Of a DNA stretch of 64,000 bases, positions 1 through 11,590 are shown piece after piece. The notes under the pieces are model-generated. The model was not told where the DNA came from. It saw nothing but the letters and a program-made list of their open reading frames with translations, and did not search any database. The stretch is from Temnothorax longispinosus (Eukaryota; Arthropoda; Insecta; Hymenoptera; Formicidae). A program made the translations under genes and the position numbers. The stretch lies in NCBI RefSeq assembly GCF_030848805.1, contig NC_092359.1, forward strand, positions 6,456,623 through 6,520,622, written 5' to 3'. Each line of letters starts with the position of its first letter. Within the stretch, counting starts at the first letter, position 1.

Positions 1-239
1 TCTAGCCTTCCTCCCAATGCTTCCATCGCAGACCACCCGTCGCCCCACCGTCCCGGCCATCTTGGCTCATCATCTTCTGGAAGCAGTTGGATAGGTCGGT
101 GAGCTAGGTGAAGCTCCGCTCTCTCCGGGTAGCTAACTCATAACTACGTCACATCCTGCAGGTAATTGAAAACGTTATCTCGCACCCGGCCGCCCTCGTT
201 CTCTCTCTCCTATCCGCCAGTCGTGCACCCCGCCGCGTC

Positions 240-242
<3 letters not shown>

Positions 243-270
<28 letters not shown>
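243..270 (+). repeat. CGG trinucleotide microsatellite
   Basis: Uninterrupted CGG units, about nine copies, inside a CpG-rich block. Confidence 0.95.
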
Positions 271-423
271 TTGCGGGGTGCTTCCCATCCCCGTGCCCAG
301 AACCGGCTGGTAATTAACACTCCACCTCTTCCCCCCGCTCGGGTAACTCCTGGAAAACTAGTAGGAAAACTCGCGATAACGCTCTCCGTCTGCTCTCCCA
401 CGTGCACTCGCTCCCACCCACTC

Positions 424-465
<42 letters not shown>

Positions 466-475
466 TTCTCTCTCT
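424..475 (+). repeat. CT microsatellite (imperfect)
   Basis: CT units with occasional TTTC interruptions; the pyrimidine run continues loosely to about 515. Confidence 0.95.
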
Positions 476-600
476 TCTTCTCTCTATCTCTATTTCTCTA
501 TCTCCTTCTCGTCTCCAATCTCTTCTTCCTTCTATCCACTCGTTCCATCAGCCCACAGCGCCTCTCGGTTAGCTGACACATAATTCGTAACCGCGAATTG

Positions 601-2640
601 TATTCAGCAGAAAATGGACTTAGAGTCGCACCACCTCTTTCTCACGTTTTGCTCTTACCAGTGCACGTATTTATGAAAGAAGGGAGGAAATTCAAGAAAT
701 GAGTGAAATAAGTAGTTGGAGTAGTTATCTACGATAGGCGAGATTTCTTCTTCGAAACAAGGGCAGGAAGCGAGTTCATTGTTAATCAGAAAATTAGTTT
801 GAATATCAGTTTAATCTTTTCAATCTTATATTTAGTACACGCGTCAATTTCCGTTCAGTAGAGTGTATTATGGTATTATAAACTAACTTACATTTAATAT
901 TTGTTTAAAAGTTGAAAAAATTAAACTTAAAAAAGGATTTTATATTTTAGAGTTCAATATACTTAATTGTTGTTTTAAATGATGTGCTACACTAGCTGAT
1001 TTTTATTAAAATTGTAAGCGCAATTAATAATTGATTTATAATTAATCCTGATTTGAAGATCTTCAATTTGAATGAGGGAAAAACATGCAGTTATATTATA
1101 TATGTTTGTTTCTTTACAAATGTAGATTTTGAATTTTGTCTAGGACTTAAAAAATTCAACAATCTTAATAATTTCAATAATTGTAGAAAATAAATCGAAA
1201 ATAAATATACACGAACTTGTTTCTGACGTGGAGAAATGATCGATACTGAATCAACGACGGCGGTAGCGGCGACAGAGGGGAGCACTATTATCATAAAACA
1301 CGTACAATATGTGTGGGAGGAATGCCGCGGGACACGATGCGTGTCGATGATGCGTGGGAGTTTCTCGTCTTCGGTCTCGCTAAGACAGGAACGACAAAGG
1401 GAGAGAAGGATGACACGCGGGGGATCGATTCTCCTGCCGTCTACTTCTGTCCTAGACAGTGACGAATGGAGGCCGGCTTTCAGCGAACTCTCTCGCAGCG
1501 AAGTACCCTTATCCTTTCTTACGTACTTTTGGACGACGTCCGACGTCGTTCCATTAATTAACGGGGAATTAGAATCGTTCTCGCTACGCGAAAGAGCAGG
1601 ACGGAACAAAGAACCGATAACATCGGCGATTTCACGATGATGTGGCATCAATACAAACGTAAACGGTAAACAATAATATATCATAATAGATGATTGAAAG
1701 ATGATTGCATCTTCATTCATTAAATGAAGGATTCAAAGTCGACTTCTAATGATGATTGTACGAGCAGCAGCGCTCATTAGCCGTGCGACGAAAGTTTGGA
1801 AATTACCGTCCTTCATTCTCTGTTGAAATACTGAACTTTTATCTAAAGGTGTCAGTCAAGTGAAAATTAAAGTTGATGAATGAAGTTGAAGGAAGATGGT
1901 GAGTAAAGTTCAATTTTTAATCCTTCGACCGCGTTTTGGAACGTGCTTGAGAATTCTCGCGAGCGGAACCGTGGTTGCGTCGCGCGTCGTCGAAATTTGA
2001 CATCGCCAATATCGGCATAAGCGATACCTCATGCGGCATTATAATTTTCCGTCGAGGCCTCTTGCCAAGCCGATCCCACTGTTTGCCGACGCGCGCGAGA
2101 AGACGGGACGATAATTCACGTCATGGCTTCTTAGCCTCTCCATGTCTCGGTAGTTTCGCCACTTGACTGTGAATAGTGAGAAGGAAGAGATAAAGTAAAG
2201 AAGAGATAGAGAAAGAAAGAGAGAGAGAGAGAGAGAGAGAAAAAAAAGAAGAGAAAACCGGAAGCCTACTGGCTCCGTTCGTGGGCACCATTCATCAAAA
2301 GTGTCCACCCTGTCGTCATCTCTTCTCTTTCCTCTCCTCTGCCCCCTCTCCGGCCTTCAATCCGCGTGACGGTAGTCACTTCTGTTGGCATCCTCGAAGG
2401 GCACACAGACCGCCACCTCCGCCGTCACCTCCGCCTAGCACCTCTCCGAAATGCCATTCCCATTGATTAATCGAAGCGAGGCATGTCGGGACTCGGCAAC
2501 ACCCTCCATTTCCTCCCTTATCCCCGTTAACCACTACTAATACTACCGACGACGTCGACGACGACGACGACGACGACGACGGAGACAGGCTGCTCGCTAG
2601 TGCTTGCCATCACGCTTGCTCGTCACCCCATCAGCCTCAA
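601..2640. other. Presumed intron: AT-rich then CpG-rich sequence
   Basis: AT-rich to about 1230. A more GC-rich part follows in which both strands are open: minus 1091-1720 (209 aa) and plus 1236-1640 (134 aa). Neither product resembles a known family. A GA run lies at about 2216-2240, and a GAC/CGA array at 2545-2581. No gene is supported. Confidence 0.5.
2545..2581 (+). repeat. CGA/GAC trinucleotide array
   Basis: GACGACGTCGACGACG-type repeats, about twelve units with one interruption. Confidence 0.9.
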
Positions 2641-5600
2641 TAGAGGTAGAGGGTGCCATGATTTACCCTTGTATACGTCGGGGCTTCGATAGCACGATAT
2701 CGACTGCCTCTTAGGGGGACGGCCTAACACCCCTGGGGGCCGATATCGTCGTTACTGTTTCGCGTACTCGTCGATTTTCCGTATTCTGATTGCATGGTTC
2801 TCATTTCGATTAATTTATTTAAATATGCGCATTTAAATAAACACGTTTTTTCATACTAATTATGTGGTTGCAGTATTACGTTAATCAATTAAAAAATATA
2901 TATAATGGTCCAAAAGTTAATATATGTGTATCAAAATAAATGGTCCGTGACTATGTTTAAAAGAAGAAAAATAATATATTTAGAAGAGAAAGAAAAAAAG
3001 TGTTTTATACTAATTTATATGCTCTAATTTCCCAATAATTCGAAAATAGTTTATAGTCCACCTTTGGACAAATAAAATTACCGTTTGCTCTATGTTTATC
3101 TACGATCGTAAAATTATACGAATCAAAATTAACGAAGTTTAGCTCGGCCAGATCCAAGTTTCGAAGTCGACCGTATACCGTTCTTCAAGAACATAAATGT
3201 CATGCTCCGCGGATAATGTGTGATCTACACCACGACAAACGCCGAAAACGTTCTTTCTCGATGGTACTTCGAAGTTCGCGAACGAAGTTGGCGGTTTATT
3301 TATCGCCTCGTAAAAGTAAATTTTCCATGCTACCACTACAACGCAATTTGTATGTCGATATAATTTTCGCGCTGCTCTCTGCTGAGTTTCGTCGGCACTT
3401 GAAAGTATCTTGGTAGGTTAAAAAAGAGAAAAATTGATCGAGAGACGTGAAATGTCTAGCAGAACTCCGATAATCGGCGGCTTAAAAAAGAGCTTTCATA
3501 TTTACAAAAGGTCTCAGAATAATATGGTTGAGAAAGAAATCTATTTTTGTAGCTGTTATTATGACGGAATAAAGTCTGTATATAATCGCAGCATAGATAT
3601 TCTAAAATACCTATATCAGAAATTTATGGTCTTTATAATGCATTTATAATCTAAAATCATACATCTCTTTACATATAATGTAGCCCTGAGAAATAAAAAT
3701 GAAAATTAGGTTGAAATTAACATTCATTAATATAATTATATATATTGCTATCACTAGTATGTAAAAGTAACTCAATCGTGACAGTTTATGTATTTCGATC
3801 GCAATTCGTTCGTTAAGTTTTCATGTGGAACACGTGGACACCACCCTGCGGAAATTTCATTTCAAACGTGAAGTAGAATCACGCGCCTTTTTTCCGCTTG
3901 ATTTATAGACCAATCCATAATCTTGGCGTTCCTACCATGAATGATGCATCGCGTGGCATACGTCGAAATGTTCGAGAAGTGCATCAAGCTGCCTCGAGTA
4001 TCTTAAAAAGAAACGTATTTCTCTTCTACGTATTTCTTGTACAATTTTCTACTACATTCTAATATTCTAATTTTGCGATTTTTTTGTACAATTCTTCTTA
4101 TCATGCTTTATATCTTAATCTTACAATGATTCTTAATGTGTTAGTCTTTTATTGTCATCAAGCTACAACAAGACGTTCTACCCTCTATCGAACGCATTTT
4201 GTCCGCCAGTAAGGTAAGGTGAATGCCGCGGGAAACCCCAAGACAGTTGTCACCGGCTCGCGGAAGGCTCGTAGGAATATTCTACTAGTTTGGAACTTGT
4301 GTGTCACAAGCTGACCAACAATGCGGTGGACGGGGATGAGAAGTAAAGCGGCGTGCGCGGACCGTCGGGCGACGGGCTAGCCCGCATAATGATTGAATTC
4401 CAGCGTGGCGCCTTCCGCGTATTTACCGGATGCACGGAATTTCGACGGGGCGCGAAGGAATTCCTTGCCGCGAGGGACAGTTTCGTTTCACGGCCCCTTG
4501 GGGAGCTTTGATTCCCTCCGTTACCGACGCGACGCCGTCTTTCATCCCCGGCGCGCCACGAGGAATTTATTCGGATTACTTTATCGCTGCTTTATTATCG
4601 TCGACGTTCAAAGGAAGCGCTGTTAACGCAGACGACGAATTGATGTCGCTCGCGGAAGCTGGTGAATATTTTATTCGAAGAAGAGACAGTAAAACAGAGA
4701 AAAAATAAAGGGAAAAATTGTACAGTAACTTTGTCATCGCTTGTTTTTAATTATTGCTATTTGTCTACCTTGCTGTTATTTTTATTTAAACATAATTATC
4801 TATTAATATATATTTTTTTTAGTTATTTTTAATTTCTTTTTAATTGATTTAAATTGCATTATATTATGTGTCTTCAGTGCTAAACGTTGCTAATTTTTAT
4901 TTCACGTGACTTTGATTTACGGTTTTAATTGGGAAAATTCACAAGAGCGGAAAATTATATTTGACAAAATTTAAATTATGCGATACAGTACGCTGGCAAT
5001 TTCTGCAAGTTCGTAAATTAAGTAAAAATGTATATCAGTCTATGAACTGATTCTTGCGAAACGTAATATGAAATATTTATGCGAAGTAGAGAGATAAATT
5101 GGTATTGCGATTGAAGTTCGCTCAAATTTTTATCGAGAGGAGTTTTCCGCGCAAGATCTTAACGTGCCATCTTTTAAATAATCTAAGAAACAAAGCGTTT
5201 CTCTTCGCAACCATTTTCTTCCGGCAACGTCGCTTGGATGGTATCGAGTTTCGGCTTTGCCGCTGCATATAGCAGGCTTAGTCGTCACTCTGTGGAATTA
5301 GATGCCGCGAAATGCCCGTAATATTCTCGCTTTTTTTTCAGCGCTTGAAGTAAGCTTCGCGGCCACTGTCATTCAAAAGTAGCGAGCGTCTCTTTAAGAT
5401 TCTCATTCGACTCTCTCTGAAAAATCCGACATATCTATTAGGAGATTGGATTTTCCATGTCTCGTGCACTGTGAGTTTCAAGAATTTTTTTCCTAAAAGG
5501 AGATATCCTGACTGTTAATTACACTAAGTATATCGCTAACAATTTTCATTTAATTCACACACACACACACACAAGCGCTTTAATAGTGATACGCGTCTGC

Positions 5601-7500
5601 AACAGTTTTTACTTCGGGATATAAAACTTCAAAAGTAGAGAATTGCAAGTGAACATTTTGAAGCAGTAAAAACGTCTGTATCTATTTGATAGATAAATTT
5701 TTATGTAAACTATACGCCGACTACGCTCTTCCTTAAAGTTATGAACTTGTACAAATGGTTATTCTCACATTTGCTTCGAGAAAATATAGCTGTACCGGAT
5801 AATATCGCGCTGACGGAAAATGAGAGGATGTGTGACGGCGAACAATGGAAAATGTCGTATTCGCGCGCGAGTAAATTTTCCACGTGGTCGTGATTTTACT
5901 TCCGGCGGACACGCCAATCGCGTGATCGCGTGTGCGACTGGTGTCGCGGCACGTGATGATGAAGTAAATGGCACGATATTTACGAACGCAAGCAGAGGGT
6001 AAGAATATCGCAAACCACCCTCTGGAGGATTGCACTGCCCCCTCGACGCACCCGTCGCCAACGTTCCTCGATTGATGATGGTATTAAAGGCGAAGTATAC
6101 ACAAGTGCATCTCAACGTTATACCACCCTGATTAAGCATCAGCGTAATTTACTAATGAGTAATATAATTACGTTTCCTGTTTTATATATATATATAAACG
6201 ATATTCCATAATTATCCTTAATCTTTATAAATTAGTGACAAAAATTATTCTTGATTTTAAAAATAGAAAAAAGTTGATAGTAAAATTACAGATCCGGAAT
6301 ATAAGGATCTTGCTGTCCGATTTATCGGAATTCTTTTTTGAAATATTCTAGACGATATGTGCAGAAAGCACTACAATTAAACAAGGTTGCCGGTTTCCTT
6401 CCTCGTGGATGACACTCCAGCTTTCTCTTCTAACGAGTCGCCAACAACGTCTATGACATCAACAATGATGATGATGATGACGATACCGCCGGCGTGTAGT
6501 CTCCAGAGGCTTGTTAGCGTTGCGACGTACCCGCGTGTGTCTCGCGGCGTCTTATTTAATTAGACGCCTTTCGACGACGTTGTTAGGCATAGGGCATCAC
6601 CGTGTCGCTGCCTTGTACGTGTTCAAGTTGGCCTACGGCCAGCGAGCCGCTCGAAATTACGTTTCTCTTCAAGACCCCTCCGCTTTCCGCTTCTCCTACC
6701 GCTCTTCTAGCCCTCTTCTTTTCTTCCGTCTATTCAACGCCGATCAGGTACTTTCCGCTCGCTCGCGCTTTTATTGCGCTCGTACTCGTGATCCGCAGGA
6801 AGGGAAAATGGGCGGAGGACTTTCACGCACACACAGCGTTGTTACGAGTGCTGGAGAAATCAAAGCCTCTAAGGGCTTCAGCTTCAAATCCCAATCTCTC
6901 TTTTCCGCGTTCAATCCGAATTACCAGTCGCTGGGCATAGATGTTTTAGTTATGGCGATTGCTGGAAAAAATGTGCTGCGCACACACACAAAGAGGCGGC
7001 AAAGCGATGAAGAATGTAACGGAGAAATAATGTAGAACTAACGCACGCAGAAACGTTTTAATTCTTTACTGACGGGACTTATTACAGTAGAAATATTTGC
7101 TATTTTGGCTATTAAACATATGGCTAACATAGCGAGAAATCGTTTTGCCCTAGTTTATTGTAGCTTCTCATAGACTTATTAAGTAGGATTTCCTGCTTGT
7201 GTACAAACGAGGGAGTCACACGTGCAACTTGCGCCTCGTGCATCCGTACAGCTGTGCTCGTACTTAAAGAAGTTTAGGTCATAAAGGATTAATGCGCTGA
7301 ATACCAACGACAGTTTGGTGCTTTTGCAAAACTGTTGACGCCGCATCGCACTCTCAAGGGGGACAAAGGGATATTATGAAAATCAAGCGATACGTGATGC
7401 TTTTGGTTATAATATAACGTTAAAACGTGATGCTATTCCCAAAACTAACGCAATATCTGTACGAACAAAGCGTATAAATTACAAAAGTGTCCTTGCAATA
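2641..7500. other. Presumed intron without recognisable gene
   Basis: AT-rich sequence with CpG-rich patches at about 4190-4690, 5740-6060 and 6480-6990. Small repeats include a CA run at about 5558-5573, a TA run near 6184-6196 and an ATG run at about 6464-6481. At 5341 a very strong acceptor (CGCTTTTTTTTCAG) is followed eight bases later by a good donor (GTAAGC). The frames at 4430-4708 and 6511-7035 are composition-driven, with no recognisable domain. Confidence 0.5.
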
Positions 7501-8014
7501 TTTAATCCTATCTGAAATAAGATTTTCTTCTATTTTATTCCTTTTTTTTTTGTACTCTTGCATCGACGGTTATGATTGCAGCACGAGCAGTGATTAGCGC
7601 TGCTCGCGCGCCAGTTTCGAAGCGAATCGGCTGGATGAGAACTTTGTTCAGAATTAGATACCGCTGTACCACGTGTTATTAGTCTACGTGCTAATAACAG
7701 GCGGTACAGAGATGTAAGAAGCTTGCTCCGAAAGTTCGCCTCGAAGCGCTGCGGCTGATCATCATCTTCCGAGAATGCACCGCGATGCATTTAGTGCCAC
7801 CACCCACCATGCGCAACTTCGTCGCTCCAGGAATTTCCCCCGTTCCCCGTTTTGCGAGGATATTCTTGCGTTCGCTGCGTTTCCCGCGCACTCGTTCCCG
7901 GCATACTTTCGAGTTGGCGAATATCAAGTGAACTTTTGCGGGCGGTGGCAGCCGCATCCTGTTGAGGAAACCCAGCGAGAGAAGGAGAGAGAAAGAGTAA
8001 AAGATAGTGAAAGT

Positions 8015-8053
<39 letters not shown>

Positions 8054-8341
8054 CGGGAGAGGGAGGGGAGCGCTCGCGTAAACCCCCGAGTTTATCTCGT
8101 TGCGGTAACATTTATTCGCGCCGATACACGCAAGAAAGTTTACCGCCGCAAATTCGTGGCTTCTTAATGCAACACTTGGAACAACCTGTTTTCATGGTAA
8201 ACATCACACTATGGATAATTGAACGAAGCGCTTTATTCGGATTATGAGCTTCATTAATTGCCAGTTGATAAGAACATTCTTCTAAATTTGTTTTCTTATA
8301 AAGGCTGCTCTGTTGTGAATATTATTAATTTAAATTAATTT

Positions 8342-8374
<33 letters not shown>

Positions 8375-9110
8375 TCCATATAAGAAAATTTTTTGCGTTA
8401 GTATATTCGGACATTGGTTTTAAACTGACTTGTAAATGTTTAGCGAAATATTAAATTCAAATAAAGTTGTATTTCGTGCTAGTTAAAGAAGATTTAATTT
8501 AAAATGCTATTAACATTAAAATTCTCCGTAACTCTAATACTTCTTTGTTTCTTATTGAGAATTTGTCTGGGATAAACCAAGTCTCACGTCTCATTATACA
8601 TACGTGCAGGTTTCAGAGGGTTAAGATGAGACGCGGGTATCATTCGCTTAACATTCTCGGTTGCATCTCGCGTCTGATTTAACCCCTTGTTCTGTCGGGG
8701 ATTCGCCGCGCTTAAATCCCGGAGGGCTTACAATATGCGGGCGTATGCGGGCGCATATCATTCATTAGGATCACACAGACGCACACGTATACACCTGTGT
8801 ACTTGGTCCGCCGGCAACGCCGGTGGGGACCGAACCTGTGTACAACGGGGGAGGGGGGCGGGGGATGGCACTTGACACGTCACAGTAACGAAGTAGTGAC
8901 GCGCATGCCACGGTACTTAATTAATTCTGATTAACCCGTAATCACGTAGTCGTTCCGCGGCGTTGGAAGCCCTCCCCTCTCCTCCCTCGTTCAATTTGTG
9001 CCACCGGCTATTAATTCTCGGTCTCTACCCCTCTCTCCATGAGTGTCCCGTCCGCGATATTTCGAGTGTCAACCGTGAGGAGGGCGTAAAGAGGAGCGCG
9101 ATGGATTTCC
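7501..9110. other. Presumed intron: CpG-rich block with GA/CT arrays
   Basis: Contains a GA microsatellite at 8019-8051, a CT run at about 8341-8373 and G-rich sequence near 8850-8866. Open frames on both strands at 7775-8111 overlap one another and reflect the GA/CT tract. Confidence 0.5.
8019..8051 (+). repeat. GA microsatellite
   Basis: Perfect GA units over about 33 bases, with further purine-rich sequence on both sides. Confidence 0.95.
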
Positions 9111-11119
9111 AAGAGAAGAGAAAAAAGTCCAATTAAATAGAACCGTTTGATTGATTAAAATTTTACAGCACAATTTTGTTACAAATATCGAAATGTATAT
9201 TTTATAACGTCATTAAAAACGAATGTAAATTTTGTAATAAACTTTGGGTTTTAGCAAGATATCGCGAAGAAAAAATCCCGATGGTTTTTATCAGGAGAAT
9301 TAATTAAAAAAAAATCTCGCTTAGCTACTGTTATTCTCTACGGTTATACTTAATCACGTAAAAACTCCAATATTATTAATCCTTATAATTTAAAAAATTT
9401 TACGCTCTATCAAATATAACTCGGATCTCGGTATCAATAGCTGGGTTTGATAAATATTAAAGATAAAATACTGGATGTAAAGCAAATTCAGTAACGCTCT
9501 ATGCACACTAATTAATTAATAGAATTAGTTCACTGTCGTATTATCATGCACGCACGCACACATATACACGTACGCACGCGCACACATAGACGCACGTGAA
9601 TTGCGGTAATATTCTAGCGAAGTCTAACTGCCTCTGGTACGGTAGTTCCCGTGCTGGGCGAATGGAATTATTCGTTTCGAGGTCAAGTATGAGAAGGGCT
9701 CGCCAAAGGGCGCTTTGCGCATATTAATATCGCGCTCCCGATTGAACTTAGCCGTTCGATACTTCGAAAGGCCCGGGGGTTGGTAAACTGCGAGCGAATA
9801 GGGCGCAGCTTAGCTGCGTTTTTGCGGGCCGGCAGGAACCTTTCTATTAACGTCGTCGTAAAAGCCCTCGTATATTCATGAGTTCTTACAAACTCTTTTT
9901 GCCCGGCGCAGCCTCCGGAGCGTTGTAATTAAATCTCAAGCAGTATGCACTTTCCGAGGGGCGCCCCCGATACCATTGCTCTTTATTTATTCTCTTATAA
10001 ATGCATGCGCGGCTAAAGATAATGCCGCTCAGCTGTACATTGTAGTTTCGTTTTTTCAGGCACGTCCGAAAAGAATAACTTGTGCGTTCTGATTTTGCTA
10101 AAATTGTAGACGGAATATATTCAAAATTAAAACCGAGACGTCACACATACAAATCATCCTTTTGAATATGCATTTTATGAATTGAAATGCTGCATATTTA
10201 TTACAATATTTAGTACAAATTGATTACGAGTTAGTCGGAAAAAATATTTAAAAATATTGCTGAAAATCGTTTTAGTTGTTACTTGTGTGATTCTATTTTT
10301 ATTATTTTAAAAATTAATAAACCGATTTTATTTATTATAGCATTTATTTTATTATTAATTAGAGAATTTAATTTCTCATCCTTTTGATATTATAGAAGCC
10401 TTTCGGTATTAAAAAGAGAAATTTATGCACGCTTAATGTGTATCACTTTTTCCGCGAATTATATCTGTAATCGTTCGCCATTCAATCTATAATCGTACTC
10501 CAATCGAGCGGTTTTAGGGAAAGAGCCGCGCGATATAATTGAATATAAATCCCGGTTGAAAACTGCGAATTACGGATAGCGCCGACTGAATATTAACGCG
10601 CGATGGTGTAAATTATGATAAGCGATTTTACATAAATACACACCTAACGAACCAATCGGACGACGATTGTGCGAGCGCGATTACGCGCGATTGGCACACT
10701 CGTAATAAAAGCGCGGACTCGCTCGAAACGCGTCCCGACTCTTCGAGATTAAACGCTGAAAGTTCATCGCGGCTGCGTCATGGTAATAAAAAGTATTTTT
10801 TACTCGGATGGAAAAATCCCTGGACGGATCCACCAGCAGTTGACTCTATCGAAAACAGAGCGCTTCAATATCGTCGCTTTGACATCGTTTCATTCCCGAA
10901 AATATTTCTCGTTCGATCGGGTCGATTTCAGACGAAAGTAGATGATTGATGTATCATGGGTCACATAATATTCCATATCTTACGACTTGATTTTTCTAAC
11001 ATACTTTGGAAACGCTTTGACTGATTTAAAAATCTATTTCTGTAATAAAACTGTTATCTATTAAAATTTTTCGACTTTTAAGATTAAACTTCAATGAAAT
11101 TTTTATTTCGTCAGTAAGT
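9111..11119. other. Presumed intron without recognisable gene
   Basis: AT-rich flanks with a CpG-rich middle (about 9600-10030 and 10490-10930). It holds a 44-base strictly alternating purine-pyrimidine tract at 9545-9588. No open frame of note. Confidence 0.5.
9545..9588 (+). repeat. Alternating purine-pyrimidine tract (CA/CG-rich)
   Basis: Forty-four consecutive bases alternate pyrimidine and purine, rich in CA, CG and TA steps. Such tracts can adopt left-handed Z-DNA under supercoiling; here that is only a sequence-based possibility. Confidence 0.85.
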
Positions 11120-11240
11120 AATTAATAATAAAGATTTTCTATTCGACTTAACTAGTTGGCTTTATTAATTACAATCATCATGACATTTTTCCACCATTGG
11201 TTATCATCAATTATAATAATCACAACGTTTCAACCATTAG
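11120..11240 (-). repeat. Two inverted copies of the SINE-like tail motif
   Basis: Read on the minus strand, 11240-11202 and then 11200-11120 each repeat the tail found on the plus strand at 11517-11590 (CCAATGGT..GAAA..GTCATGATGATT and onward). Similarity is roughly 80 percent by eye. Together with the plus copy they bracket the tRNA-like unit as an inverted repeat. Confidence 0.7.
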
Positions 11241-11350
11241 TAAAATGTTTGATTTGGTTTAATTATACACCGTTGAGCTAAAAAATAATGTCTTATTGGT
11301 TTTATTATTGTTTATTTACCTTAATATTTATCGCTTATTGCAATAAATAT

Positions 11351-11590
11351 CACCACATGTCTCAGTGGTGGAATTGATAAAGACGTCCTTCACGGATGGT
11401 AGGGAAGTCCAGGTTCGAACCCTGAGGGATGATATTTCTCATAAATTCTTCACAGTAATTTTAAAAGAAGGATGCTTATTAGCATCAAAAGTTACATCGA
11501 TTGAGAAGGACCAAAACCAATGGTCGAAACGTCATGATGATTATAATTAATACAGATGACTAGTTAGATCGAATAAAAGATTTTAATTGT
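11351..11590 (+). mobile_element. tRNA-derived SINE-like or small Penelope-like element
   Basis: Box A TGTCTCAGTGG (11358-11368) and a perfect box B GGTTCGAACCC (11412-11422) are spaced as in a tRNA promoter. The T stem pairs 4 of 5, but the acceptor stem does not pair, so this is not an intact tRNA gene. A tRNA-unrelated tail follows, containing a GACCA...TGGTC stem and the motif CGAAACGTC at about 11525-11533. The tail ends in AT-rich sequence near 11590. The frame 11365-11550 is incidental. SINE-type is the simplest reading; the tail motif also recalls Penelope-like elements. Confidence 0.6.

Larger units (their letters stand above)
1..600. other. CpG- and pyrimidine-rich island, presumed intronic
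   Basis: GC-rich block holding a CGG tract (243-270) and a CT array (424-475). A TACGTCA cAMP-response-like motif lies near 145. CCTGCAG|GTAATT at 160/161 looks like a combined acceptor and donor. The frame 166-576 is open mainly because of the low-complexity tracts, so I do not call it a gene. Confidence 0.5.

Noticed and set aside
1091..1720. 209-aa frame on the minus strand with a 134-aa frame opposite
   Set aside because: Overlapping open frames on both strands, no domain, and no matching splice or start context.
11351..11432. Functional tRNA gene
   Set aside because: Boxes A and B are good but the acceptor stem does not pair and no convincing anticodon arm forms; a tRNA-derived repeat explains it better.
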